From: Capra hircus
Lineage: Eukaryota > Chordata > Mammalia > Artiodactyla > Bovidae
Direction of reading: 5' to 3'
NCBI RefSeq assembly: GCF_001704415.2
Contig: NC_030808.1
Location: forward strand, 80,134,594-80,198,593
Length of the DNA stretch: 64,000 bases
Part shown: positions 19,886 to 31,470 of the stretch, piece after piece
Numbering within the stretch: the first letter of the stretch is position 1
Layout: every line of letters begins with the position of its first letter
Notes under the pieces: model-generated
Told to the model about the DNA's origin: nothing
Seen by the model: only the letters and a program-made list of their open reading frames with translations
Database searches by the model: none
Position numbers and translations under genes: made by a program

Positions 19886-22225
19886 AACAAGAAATAAATA
19901 ACTAGTATGGTATAGTGCTGGGTCCTTGCAGACACCAAGAAAATTAAAGGGGGCACAATTCTTGCTTTGGATCCAATTGAGAAAGTAAAATAGCACATAC
20001 AAACAACTCAAGAGAACAATTTTCCATCAGGTGATTAAAGATTACAAAGCTTTATAATGCTTGGTAAGAAAACATACTCTTATGTTGTTGGGAGTTAAGT
20101 GTAATATTTTTGAGGCTATTTTAGCAATACGAAAAATTAGATTGCATACGTCCTTTGACCCAACAATTCCAGTTAAGAGTTTTAGGCTGGGCATGTAATA
20201 GCACAAGAACCCAAAACTCTGTCCCTCTTGCCCACCTGTCTTCCCTTCCCCATCCCCACTCCCCTCAGTGCACATCCCTTTCCTCATTATTTTGAGACAA
20301 CTTAAATGCCTGCCAAATTTAGGTTGGTTAATAAGTTATATGCCACGCAAATTAGTTAGTCTCTTCTGGGAAGAGAGAATAGACATGCTTTCCCTATTTC
20401 TCCCACTTAGTACAACTCAAACCCCTGCATGTTATGTATACAGCAAACCCAAGAACACTGAGAGGTACAGGCACTAGGAACTTGGAGATAGACTTGGCGG
20501 TTAAGTTCCCTGGGTTTTCCTCTTGCGTCATATATCCCCAATTGGAAATGAAGAAGTCAGCAACCCAGATAAGCTAACAGGCAACAGATCAAAAACAAGA
20601 TCCAGCAAAAGTCTGCTCCTTCCAGCCAGAAGCTGAAGAAAAGGGGCATCCTGGGAAGACAGAAAAGCTTCAGACAATAATCTATTCCAGCCAAACACCA
20701 GAGAAGAAACTAAACTGTGGTCCTACTCACAACCACACCAGCAAAGGCCAAGAGGGAAGCCTATGATTCCACCCCCACAAGACTCATGGGGTACCTTGGT
20801 ATTCCCACCACCACCACTGTGGTGTCACAGAGATCTCAGGGAAGCCTACACTTCCATACCCAGCAGGCAGTAACCAAGGCACTGTTTTCTCCTCACCGGG
20901 GTGGTGGCAATTCGGAACATCAGGATGCTCGCCATCTCACAGTGGCGACAAGGCCACTTGTCACTGTGCTGGTGGAGAGCACCTGGGAGCTGGAATTCCC
21001 AGCCCCGCCCAACAGTAACAAGGGACAGCTGAGGGAGGCTGTAGTGGACTTTCACCTCCTCCTGGCAATAGAGAGGCGGTGCCAGAGCAGTGTCAGAGAA
21101 AGCCAGCTAAAACAAAAGATCCAATAACCATGTGAAAAAACGCTCATTATCGCTGATCGCTAGAGAAACGCAATCAAAGCACAAGGAGATGGCACTTCAC
21201 AGCCATTAGAATAGCCATGATAAAAAAAAAAAAGGCAACAGCACAGAAAAGAACAAGAGCAGGCAAGGGTTGGGAGAAACTGAAACCCTTGTACATTGCC
21301 GCTTATGGCGACTCTTCAAAAAGTAAACTCAGTGAGAATTCCCTGGCAGTCCTAAAATCAAGTTGTCAGCAGAGCTGTCTCTGGTCCTTCTGAAGGTCTT
21401 AGGGAAAAGTCTGTTTTTCCCTTTTCCACCTTCTAAAGGCTGCCCGTACTCCTTGGCTCCTGGCCACACCCCTCTGCTTCCATTATTGCCACATCTGTTC
21501 TCTGACCTTCTCCCTTTCTTCATATAAGGACCTGTGGTTCCAGTGGGTCCACCTGGATAATCCAGAACAATCCCCCCACCTTGGAACTTTAACTTAATCA
21601 CACCTGAACAGTCCCTTTTGCCATGTGAGATAACATAGTCATAGGTTTGGGGCATTAGGATGTAGACATATTTGGGGGACATTATTCTGCCTGCCACAGT
21701 GACCAATCAGCTTTGTTGAATAGTGTATAAAGTAAGAACCAAGAGGAGACAGTAACGACATTATTAGAATAAAGTTGAAAATTTCTAAGAAGTTGTGCAT
21801 TTTAGTACAAAAATGGCAAAATTATTATTATTATTATTTGCTTCTTTTATTCTTAGGTTAAACAAACCAATGACCAATGATGGAAAGTGTTTGTTTGTTT
21901 TTCACTGCTGGCAGTAATTCCTTACACACATAGTAAGCACTTAAGTATTTTTAAATGAATGAGTGAATAACTATAAGAATAAATAGAACTACAAAGATCA
22001 AGGAATATTATCTATTTCCTATAGTGATTTGTAATGTTGATATGCTGTTTAAACTACTCTTTAAAATTTCTTTTAAAGATTAAAACTACTCCTGCTATTC
22101 ATATTCAAAAAGGATATATCCTGATGTTTGTCCCCTTTAGCTTATATAACCATTTCTGTCCTTTGGATTTGTAGGCCTGCATTTATTTACTAAAATGATG
22201 ATGATTTACATAAAGGTGCTTTTTT
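19886..22225. other. Spacer with old L1-like pieces
   Basis: 21131-21318 carries worn L1 ORF2 text (cagccattagaatagccatg). 21390-21715 looks like another old interspersed repeat (ccacctggataatccagaac...gccatgtgagataacatagt). 20580-21120 may be L1 5' UTR-like. A short (ATT)n lies at 21821-21839. No gene is recognised. Confidence 0.45.
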
Positions 22226-22395
22226 AAAAAATATTTATTTTTATTTATTTGCACCAGGTCTTAGTTGCTACACAGCTGCAGTACGTAGGATCTTTAGTTG
22301 CATCTGTGGGATCTAGTTCCCTGACCAGGGATCTAACCCAGGCCCCATGCATTAAAAGCATGGAGTCTTGGCCACTGGACAACCAGGTAAGTCAT
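22226..22395 (-). mobile_element. CHR-type SINE
   Basis: Reverse copy with T-rich start, gtgggatctagttccctgac and ggagtcttggccactggac. Confidence 0.8.
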
Positions 22396-22945
22396 TACAT
22401 AAGAGTGCTTTTAATAAGAAGCTGTTTTAAACTATCTGGACTGTAAAACAAATTGAGTTCTACTTGCAATTTTTTATCTTACTTTTTGGTTGCACAAGCA
22501 ATAATTTAAAAACAATAAAGGGCATTTTAAAAATAAAATTTCTCCTAACCCTACTACATTAAGGAACAAAGCTCAGCATTTTCCTCCTGTTCACTGCTCC
22601 ATCCAATACCACCACTGCCTTGGCATTGTTACTTCTGCTGATGTTGTTTGTGAATTTTGTATGGTGAATTTGCCCACATTTAAAAGTGAGCCTAGAGCAT
22701 GGGCTGGATAGTGGTGGTCCTTAGGTCCAATCTGTGCATAAGCTGGGTTGCAGTAGACGTAGAAGTGAAGTGGCAGTTTAAGGACTTCATTTCCTTGAAA
22801 TAAATCCAGCCATTTTTCAACTATTCAGGCTTCATAATTTTTACCATACTTGAGTACCATCTGAATGATTTACCTATTTTTTAATAAGTCAATTTATATT
22901 TACTTTTCTTGAGTTAAATCACAGGTTTAATTAGTTGTATTTTCT

Positions 22946-23195
22946 TTCTTTTTTTTCTTTTTTTGTGTGGGAAATGTCTTATTTTTTTTTTAATTTTTAT
23001 TTTTACTTTATTTTACTTTAGAATACTGTATTGGTTTTGCCATACATTGACATGAATCCACCACGGGTGTACATGCATTCCCGAACATAAAAATACGGAA
23101 CGCTTCACGAATTTGCGTGTCATCCTTGTGCAGGGGCCATGCTAATCTTCTCTGTATCATTCCAATTTTAGTATATGTGCTGCCGAAGCGAGCAC
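22946..23195 (-). mobile_element. U6 snRNA / L1 chimeric retrocopy
   Basis: On the minus strand: full-length U6 (23195 down to 23089), then L1 3' UTR (gggaatgcatgtacacccgtggtgg...), then an A-rich tail. TSD tgtattttct lies at 22936-22945 and 23196-23205, the right copy touching the first base of U6. This is the known template-switch product of L1 reverse transcription. Confidence 0.88.
23089..23195 (-). pseudogene. U6 snRNA pseudogene (5' part of the chimera)
   Basis: 107 bases from GTGCTCGCTTCGGCAGCAC to TATTTTT, with a few differences from the usual U6 (AATGATACA, CTGCACAAGG, CGTATTTTT). There is no TATA box or PSE upstream, as expected for a retrocopy. Confidence 0.92.
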
Positions 23196-23228
23196 TGTAT
23201 TTTCTAATACTGATTAAAATAATTACCT

Positions 23229-23369
23229 GTAGGGACTTGCCTGGTGATCCAGTGGTTAAGAGTCTGTATTCCCAATGCAGGGGGTCCCCAGGTTCAATCC
23301 CTGGTCAGGGAACTAGATCCCACATGCCGCAGCTAAGACCTGATGCGGCCAAATGAAAGAATATTAAAT
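23229..23369 (+). mobile_element. CHR-type SINE with TSD
   Basis: gggacttgcctggtgatcca through ctaagacctgatgcggcc and an A-rich tail. TSD aaaataattacct lies at 23216-23228 and 23370-23382. Confidence 0.9.
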
Positions 23370-23382
23370 AAAATAATTACCT

Positions 23383-24480
23383 AAAAAATCAAAATAAATA
23401 CTGTGAATCAATATAGTTCATCTGAACTTTTGTGTTTGGGATGCACTGTTTCAGATGGATTGTAGACCTATGAAACTTGTAGTCATTAGCAAGACCCTGG
23501 CAGAGGGAAATTAGATCTTGGTTTCCAGTTTTGAATTCTGAATGAAAGGCCAGCTAAAATCAGTGACTGGCCAGATGAATATTAATCACCAGTTGTTTCT
23601 GATGAAAGCTTTTTTTATTATATTAATAAGACTTAAAAAAAGGGGGACGACTCTGCCATCATCCTGACTCCCATTGAGAGGCTGAGGGGATGCATAACTA
23701 GCTGGTGTTCCCTGACCTAGTTACACTAGCTGTTTGGGAAGGCCTTTGAGTCTGAAAAGAGAAGGTGGTCAAGGCATCATGCCCTTTGCTTGCTAGAAGC
23801 TTCTATTTTTCTTTTCCTTCAAAATCCTTTTGAAAAGTAACTTTAAATTTTTATACTTACAGTTGATCCAAAGAGAAGAAATTATATAAGACAGCTTATT
23901 CGGTGTCATTGAATAAGATTTGGAAGAGGGGGTGCAGTCAAGAAACCTATTATGTTAAATACTTGAAATTTTCAAAGTATCAGGCTGACCATCATCCTCT
24001 TCATTAAGAAGGCAAGAACTAGAAATATGTACAATCTGGTGATATCATGAATAAGCAGACCAGAGCATCGGAGGGAAAGTCTTACTTCATTGTAATTTAT
24101 AAGGCTGTGTCTCTTGTTACATTCAATAAGAAATACCAAAAATTGTCCTGATGTCCACTGCTACTTAACTGTTTTTCCTGAGCTGATCATTCATGTTTAA
24201 ACACCCTTCTATTGCAAAGCAAACACTTTGCAGTGTTTCCTTAATCTACAGAATATGTTTGCAGTAGAAAGTAGAATTTGTTCACTTAAATAGTCGTTGC
24301 ACTTTAATAGCCTTAATTTAATATGACCTATCTTTCTCTATAACCTGATGTCTTTTCAGTTCAGTTGATTAAAAAACCCAGGTCCTGTGTTTAGCTTCTT
24401 GCTCACTGTACAAGTTCGAAAAAAAAAAAAAAAGATGATTCTAATAGATTTAACTCTAAATACACCTCAGAACTGCTCTG
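23383..24480. other. Spacer, no feature seen
   Basis: AT-rich unique-looking DNA with no long frame and no element I recognise. Confidence 0.5.
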
Positions 24481-24778
24481 GGGACTTCCCTGGTGGTCCA
24501 GTGGTTAATAATCCATCTGCAAATGCAGGGAACATGAGTTAATCCCTGGTCTGGGAATATCCCACATGCTGCGGAGCAACTCAGCCGATGGGCCCCAACT
24601 ACTGAAACCGGCTTGCCTAGAGCCCGTGCTCCACTGCAAGAGAAGCCACGGCAATGAGAAGCCAGTGCACCATGACTAGCAAGTAAACCCCACTCACCAA
24701 AACTAAAGAAAAGCCCTCACACAGCTAGGAAGATCCAGTGCAGCCCAAATAAAGAAATTAAAAACAACAAACAAAAAA
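24481..24778 (+). mobile_element. CHR-type SINE, near full length
   Basis: ggggacttccctggtggtcc head, GGAGCAACTCAGCC, gagcccgtgctccactgcaag, gaagccacggcaatgagaag and an A-rich tail: the long cetartiodactyl tRNA-Glu SINE. Confidence 0.88.
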
Positions 24779-25087
24779 CTGCTTGGCCTGAACTCCCTGT
24801 CCAGCCCAAGAAGGGGAAAAGCAGAAACTCTGGGGCCTTCAGTGGAATGCTTCCTGTTTTTCTTGCTCTGATTCAGGATTAGCTGTTCAACCTGTTATAC
24901 TCACAGAAAGGAGAATCTATCAAATGAACTAAAAAATGAGATGCTGAGGTTAAAAAGTAGAGTCAGGGAGTGCATTCTTACATAAATTTAGCTTAATCTG
25001 CCCAAAGGTATTTGATAAAATAGAAGGATACTTGTAGACTGTAGGAATCACTGAGGGGATAGACTCTCAACAAAGTACAGATTGAGG

Positions 25088-25685
25088 AGTCCTTCAGTCG
25101 CTCAGTCACATCCAACTCTTTGCAACCCCATGGACCGCAGCACAACAGGCTTCTGTCCTTCACCATCTCCCGGATCTTGCTCAAACTCATGTCCATTGAG
25201 TCAGTGATGCCAATCAGTCATCTTATCCTCTGTCATCCCCTTCTTCTGCCTTCAGTCTTTCCCAACATCAAGGTCTTTTCCAGTGAATCAGTTCTTCATA
25301 TCAGGTGGCCAAAGTATTAGAGCTTCAGCATCAGTCTTTCCAATCAATCAGTTCAGTTCAGTCGCTCAGTCATGTCCGACTCTTTCCAATGAATATTCAG
25401 GACTGATTTCCTTTAGGATGGACGGGTTTGATCTCCTTGCAGTCCAAGGAACTCTCAAGAGTCTTCTCCAACACCACAGTTCAAAAGCATCAATTCTTCG
25501 GCACTCAGCTTTATTTATGGTCCAACTCTCACATCCATACATGACTACTGGAAAAAACATAGCTTTGACTAGACAGACCTTTGTTGGTAAAGTAATATCT
25601 CTGCTTTTTAATAGGCTATCTAGATTGAGCATAGCTTTTCTTCCAAGGAGCAAGCATCTTTTAATTTCATGGCTGCAGTCACCAA
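25088..25685 (-). mobile_element. BovB LINE 3' fragment carrying a 36-bp BovB micro-insertion
   Basis: Reverse BovB with the usual C-terminal frame pieces. At 25345-25380 a short BovB 3'-end piece interrupts it, flanked by tctttccaat (25335-25344, 25381-25390). Confidence 0.88.
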
Positions 25686-25876
25686 TTTGGGTTGCCTTCC
25701 TTCTTTGACCCTGATTCCTAGAGGCAAAAAAACTGTGGAGGGATTGGAAGGTACAAAGATTAGAGAGATTAAATGATTTGCTTCAAAATGCTTGCATTTC
25801 AATGCATTCCTTGAGAGAATAGCGATGATAAATCCCCCTGAGCGATCCCTTAAGCTAACTAGTGGGAACTGAGGTT

Positions 25877-26945
25877 TCAACTCAGTTCAGTTCAGTTCAG
25901 TTCAGTTGCTCAGTCATGTCCGACTCTTTGTGACCCCATGAATTGCAGCACACCAGGACTCCCTGTCCATCACCAACTCCCGGCGTTCACTCAAACTTAC
26001 GTCCATCGAGTCCGTGATGCCATCCAGCCATCTCATCCTCTGTCGTCCCCTTCTCCTCCTGCCCCCAATCCCTCCCAGCATCAGAGTCTTTTCCAATGAG
26101 TCAACTCTTCGCATCAGGTGGCCAAAGTACTGGAGTTTCAGCTTTAGCATCATTCCTTCCAAAGAACACCCAGGGCTGGTCTCCTTTAAAATGGACTGGT
26201 TGGATCTCCTTGCAGTCCACGGGACTCTCAAGAGTCTTCTCCAACACCACAGTTCAAAGCATCAGCTTTCTTCACAGTCCAACTCTTACATCCATACATG
26301 ACCACAAGAAAAACCATAGCCTTGACTAGACGGACCTTTGCTGGCAAAGTAATGTCTCTGCTTTTCAATATGCTATCTAGGTTGGTCATAACTTTCCTTC
26401 CAAGGAGTAAGCGTCTTTTAATTTCATGGCTGCAGTCACCATCTGCAGTGATTTTGGAGCCCAAAAAGTAAAGTCTGACGCTGTTTCCACTGTTTCCCCA
26501 TCTATTTCCCGTGACGTGATGGGACCAGATGCCATGATCTTCGTTTTCTGAATGTTGAGCTTTAAGCCAACCTTTTCACTCTCCTCTTTCACTTTCATCA
26601 AGAGGCTTTTTAGTTCCTCTTCACTTTCTATTATAAGGGTGGTGTCATCCGCATATCTGAGGTTATTGATATTTCTCCCAGCAGTCTTGATTTCAGCTTG
26701 TGCTTCTTCCAGCCCAGCGTTTCTCATGACGTACTCTGCATAGAAGTTAAATAAGCAGGGTGACAATATACAGCCTTGAGATACTCCTTTTCCTATTTGG
26801 AACCAGTCTGTTGTTCCATGTCCAGTTCTAACTGTTGCTTCGTGACCTACATATAGGTTTCTCAAGAGGCAGGTCAGGTGGTCTGGTATTCCCGTCTCTT
26901 GAAGAATTTTCCACAGTTTATTGTGATCCGCACAGTCAAAGGCTA
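25877..26945 (-). mobile_element. BovB LINE, 5'-truncated
   Basis: Reverse copy with a CAGTTCAG repeated end and an RT segment (26386-26865) including GCILSP and YADD. Frames are shifted between segments. Confidence 0.92.
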
Positions 26946-27871
26946 CTGCTAAATAGTTTGTGGATCTAGGTAGATTGTTAGACTCCTAAGGGTTATCAGT
27001 GGCCCCACCTTTTCTCCACCCAACCCTCCTCCTTCAAATGGGGACCTATATTATTTAAGTCTTGATATTTGGTTAAAGTTAGAAGGCTGGTAGTTAACCT
27101 CTGCCATCTCTTGAAAGCTCATTAAAATAATGGTAAAAATCTTGTTGAAAAGACTTAAACATTCAAGAAAATGGGAAAAGAGGCAACAGCCCACTAAACT
27201 TAAATTGGAAAACAAATGGGAAAATCATGAGACAGTTAGCAGATGGGAAAAAGCTTAGTCCTAAATTCAGAGCAGGGAAAGTTGATAAGCAATTTCATTT
27301 ATATTGCAGAGTAATCAAAAGACTAAGGAATTGGTAGGGCCGTGTTCTTGTGGGGATGTGAGATTAAAACATGAACACTGGTTGAAAGTCTGTTGAAAAC
27401 ACAGTTAGAAAGTGCCAAAGCAGAGAGAAGCAAGCACATTTCTACCCTCAATCACCTCCAGGGTCTGCTGGATTCCAGGAGCCCAGAATAAGTGCCTATG
27501 CGGCCAAACCCAGGTTTGTGTGCATGAACCTGGAGGTTCATGTTTGGCCTCATAAGGTCAAACAAACTGAAAGGTCAGGGTTTGGAGCAGAGAAAGGTTT
27601 ACTGCAAGGGCCAAGCAAGCAGTGCAGGCAGTGGCGCATGCTCAAAAGACCCTGGACATCAGCTCTTTCTTTGCTGACCCTGGATTAGAACTCTGTGGCT
27701 GCAGAGAAAACTCAGGAATAAAAATAGAGAAAGTGACCCTTTAGGCTGAAATCATTGGCAACCCTATAAGAAGTAAAGGAGGAAAAAATAAACCCAGGGA
27801 TCAGAAAAGCCAACAGAGCAGTTCATTAAACCTTAGAGTGATTGTTAAATTGAAGTTTCCTAGAACAATGG
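26946..27871. other. Spacer, possible LTR remnant
   Basis: 27580-27660 (ggtttactgcaagggccaagcaagc) resembles an old LTR edge, weakly. 27497-27554 holds nested inverted repeats. No gene is seen. Confidence 0.35.
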
Positions 27872-28148
27872 AGGAGAAGGCAATGGCACCCCACTCCAGT
27901 ACTATTGCCTGGAAAATCCCATGGACGGAGGAGCCTCGTGGGCTGCAGTTCATGAGGTCACTAACAGTTGGACACGACTGAGAGACTTCACTTTCACTTT
28001 TCACCTTCATGCATTGGAGAAGAAAATGGCAACCCACTCCAGTGTTGTTGCCTGGAGAATCCCAGGGACAGGGGAGCCTGGTGGGCTGCCATCTATGGGG
28101 TCGCAGTGTCAGACACAACTGAAGTGACTTAGCAGCAGCAGCAGCAGC
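27872..28148 (+). mobile_element. Bov-A2 SINE with TSD
   Basis: Two Bov-A monomers and a (CAG)n tail, flanked by agaacaatgg on both sides. Confidence 0.93.
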
Positions 28149-28351
28149 AGAACAATGGGAATTCCCAGGATGTGAAGGAAGACTCAGGTGTAACCAAAAG
28201 CAATCTCCCAGGGTCTCAAGCCCAGGGGCATAAAGAAGAATGGCAACAATGTCTCCAGAAGCTCATAAGTTTACAGAATTTACTCTCCAGTATCCATGAG
28301 GTCTCCAAAGATGGAGAAGCTCTATACAGTCAGCAAAAACAAGAGAGGGAG

Positions 28352-30491
28352 CTGACTGTGGCTCAGATCATGAACTCCTTATTGACAAATTCAGACTTAA
28401 ATTGAAGAAAGTAGGGAAAAACCACTAGACCATTCAGGTATGACCTAAATCAAATCCCTTATGATTATACAGTGGAAGTTAGAAATAGATTTAAGGGCCT
28501 AGATCTGATAGATAGAGTGCCTGATGAACTATGGACGGAGGTTCATGACATAGTACAGGAGACAGGGATCAAGACCATCCTCATGGAAAAGAAATGCAAA
28601 AAGGCAAAATGGCTGTCTGGGGAGGCCTTACAAATAGCTGTGAAAAGAAGAGAAGCGAAAAGCAAAGAAGAAAAGGAAAGACAGAAGCATCTGAATGCAG
28701 AGTTCCAAAGAATAGCAAGGAGAGATAAGAAACCCTTCCTCAGCAATCAACGCAAAGAAATAGAGGAAAACAACAGAATGGGAAAGACTATAGATCTAAG
28801 AAAATTAGAGATACCAAGAGAACATTTCATGCAAAGATGGGCTCGACAAAGGACAGAAATGGTATGGACCTAACAGAAGCAGAAGATATTAAGAAGAGGT
28901 GGCAAGAATACACAGAAAAACTGTACAAAAAAGATCTTCAAGACCAAGATAATCACGATGGTGTGATCACTCACCTAGAGCCAGACATTCTGGAATGTGA
29001 GTTCAAGTGGGCCCTAGAAAGCATCACTACAAAGCTACTGGAGGTGATGGCATTCCAGTTGAGCTGTTTCAAATCCTGAAAGATGATGCTGTGAAAGTGC
29101 TGCACTCAATATGCCAGTAAATTTGGAAAACTCAGCAGTGGCCACAGGACTGGAAAAGGTCAGTTTTCATTCCAATCCCAAAGAAAGGCAATGCCAAAGA
29201 ATGTTCAAACTACTGCACAATTGCACTCATCTCACATGCTAGTAAAGTAATGCTCAAAATTCTCCAAGCCAGGCTTCAGCAATATATGAACCGTGAACTC
29301 CCTGATGTTCAAGCTGGTTTTAGAAAAGGCAGAGGAACCAGAGATCAAATTGCCAACATTTGTTGGATCATCGAAAAAGCAAAAGAGTTCCAGAAAAACA
29401 TCTATTTCTGCTTTATTGACTATGCCAAAGCCTTTGACTGTGTGGATCACAATAAACTGTGGAAAATTCTGAAAGAGATGGGAATACCAGACCACCTGAC
29501 CTGCCTCTTGAGAAACCTGTATGCAGGTCAGGAAGCAACAGTTAGAACTGGACATGGAACACAGACTGGTTCCAAATAGGAAAAGGAGTACGTCAAGGCT
29601 GTATATTGTCACCCTGCTTATTTAACTTCTATGCAGAGTACATCATGAGAAACGCTGGACTGGAAGAAACACAAGATGGAATTAAGATTGCCAGGAGAAA
29701 TATCAATAACCTCAGATATGCAGATGACACCACCCTTATGGCAGAAAGTGAAGAGGAGCTAAAAAGCCTCTTGATGAAAGTGAAAAGGAGAGCGAAAAAG
29801 TTGGCTTAAAGCTCAACATTCAGAAAACGAAGATCATGGCATCTGGTCCCATCACTTCATGGCAAATAGATGGGGAAAGAGTGGAAACAGTGTCAGTCTT
29901 TATTTTTGGGGGCTCCAAAATCACTGCAGATGGTGACTGTAGCCATGAAATTAAAAGACGCTTACTCCTTGGAAGAAACGTTATGACCAACCTAGACAGT
30001 ATATTCAAAAGCAGAGACATTGCTTTGCCGACTAAGGTCCGTCTAGTCAAGGCTATGGGTTTTCCAGTGGTCGTGTATGGATGTGAGAGTTGGACTGTGA
30101 AGAAGGCTGAGCACCGAAGAATTGATGCTTTTGAACTGTGGTTTTGGAGAAGACTCTTGAGAGTCTCATGGACTGCAAGGAGATCCAACCAGTCCATTCT
30201 GAAGGAGATGAACCCTGGGATTTCTTTGGAAGGAATGATGCTAAAGCTGAAGCTCCAGTACTTTGGCCACCTCATGAGAAGAGTTGACTCATTGGAAAAG
30301 AGTCTGATGCTGGCAGGGATTGGGGGCAGGAGGAGAAGGGGACGACAGAGGATGAGATGGCTGGATGGCATCACTGACTCGATGGACGTGAGTCTGAGTG
30401 AACTCCAGGAGATGATGATGAACAGGGAGGCCTGGCATGCTGCTATTCATGGGGTCGCAAAGAGTCGGACACAACTGAGCGACTGAACTGA
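28352..30491 (+). mobile_element. BovB LINE, longest copy (about 2.1 kb)
   Basis: Covers the linker after the endonuclease, the RT domain (29250-29810: DVQAGFRKGRGTRDQIAN, FIDYAKAFDCVDH, YADD) and the C-terminal region (29836-30486), ending gcgactgaactgaac. Frames 28472-28873, 28837-29079, 29250-29579, 29606-29809 and 29836-30486 are parts of one broken ORF2. Frameshifts and missing endonuclease make it inactive. Confidence 0.94.
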
Positions 30492-31257
30492 ACCATCGTT
30501 TTCAACATTGAAGTGCTGACCGAAAAAACAGCAGCTTTTACAAGACTCTGGAGCAATTCTGGAAAAACTACAGCAGATAAATCAGGCCCATTCACTCCTG
30601 GACTCCCTTTCTTGTTGGCAGGTGCTGACCTGAACGAGATAAGGGAGTCAATCTTGGTTACTCTGGGGAGCAACAAAGATGGTTGGGGTGAAAATGATAT
30701 CCTGTGAGTGCCCAGATCTTCTGAATTTGTGGATACGTTGTAGAAATGATATATGATAAGGTGGCCCAGAAAGACCGGACAGTTAATAAAAATAAAGGCA
30801 AAAGTGACTGAAAATTAAACATGGATATGTTATAACAGCCATAGAGAGGTGACAGTGGAAAATATAATTTTTTTAGTAGTGAGGAACCTCAGTATAATCA
30901 TGAAGTACTCAAAAGTACCCCAAGGATCAGTATGAATATTGACACACTTGGGAAAGGAGAGAGGGCACACACTGAGGTGTGACAATTTTCACTCCCATGT
31001 CAGAATATAATTTAGGAAAAGAACTTCCACCTGCTTCATTTTAACAATAAACAACTTGCCCAGAGACCAATTTTCCTTTCCTAAACAAGTCTCCTCTGTT
31101 ATACATATATTTTAAAAATTATTAACCTTAGTATAACTTGGATATGCACATATGCGCTCATGCAATGATACAGTCATCTAAGTTTAAATAACAACACTTA
31201 AAGCTTTAAAATTCCAGCTCTTAAAACAACTTTATCAAGTATATCATCATTTGATGT
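30492..31257. other. Spacer, no gene recognised
   Basis: A 64-codon + frame at 30513-30707 has no recognisable homology. The rest is AT-rich. Confidence 0.4.
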
Positions 31258-31470
31258 TTATGTATATAATGGCTCATCAGGTAAAGAATCTGCCTGCAAT
31301 GCAGGCCAGGAGATGCAGGTTTGATCCCTGGGTTGGGAAGATCACCTAGAGGAAGAAATGGCAACCCACTCCAGTATTCTTGCCTGGGAAATCCCAGGGA
31401 CAGAGGGGCTTGATGGGCTACAGTCCATGGAATTGCAGAGAGTTGGACATGACTGAGCAACAAGCATGCG
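31258..31470 (+). mobile_element. Bov-tA SINE
   Basis: atggctcatcaggtaaagaa through ttgcagagagttggacatg. Confidence 0.87.

Noticed and set aside
19100..19897. Several plus-strand frames such as 131 and 87 codons
   Set aside because: Antisense of BovB ORF2, kept open by its composition.
23089..23195. Functional U6 snRNA gene
   Set aside because: No Pol III snRNA promoter elements upstream, internal substitutions, and it is fused to L1 with a shared TSD.
28172..28405. Protein-like 77-codon frame (QCLQKLISLQNLLSSIHE) just before the largest BovB
   Set aside because: The last third is BovB. The first part looks coiled-coil-like, but I could not identify a parent gene and found no matching continuation or TSD. 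Left as undecided, perhaps a retrocopy scrap.
30513..30707. 64-codon frame after the BovB
   Set aside because: No recognisable domain, and an alternative frame is equally plausible. Not called a gene.
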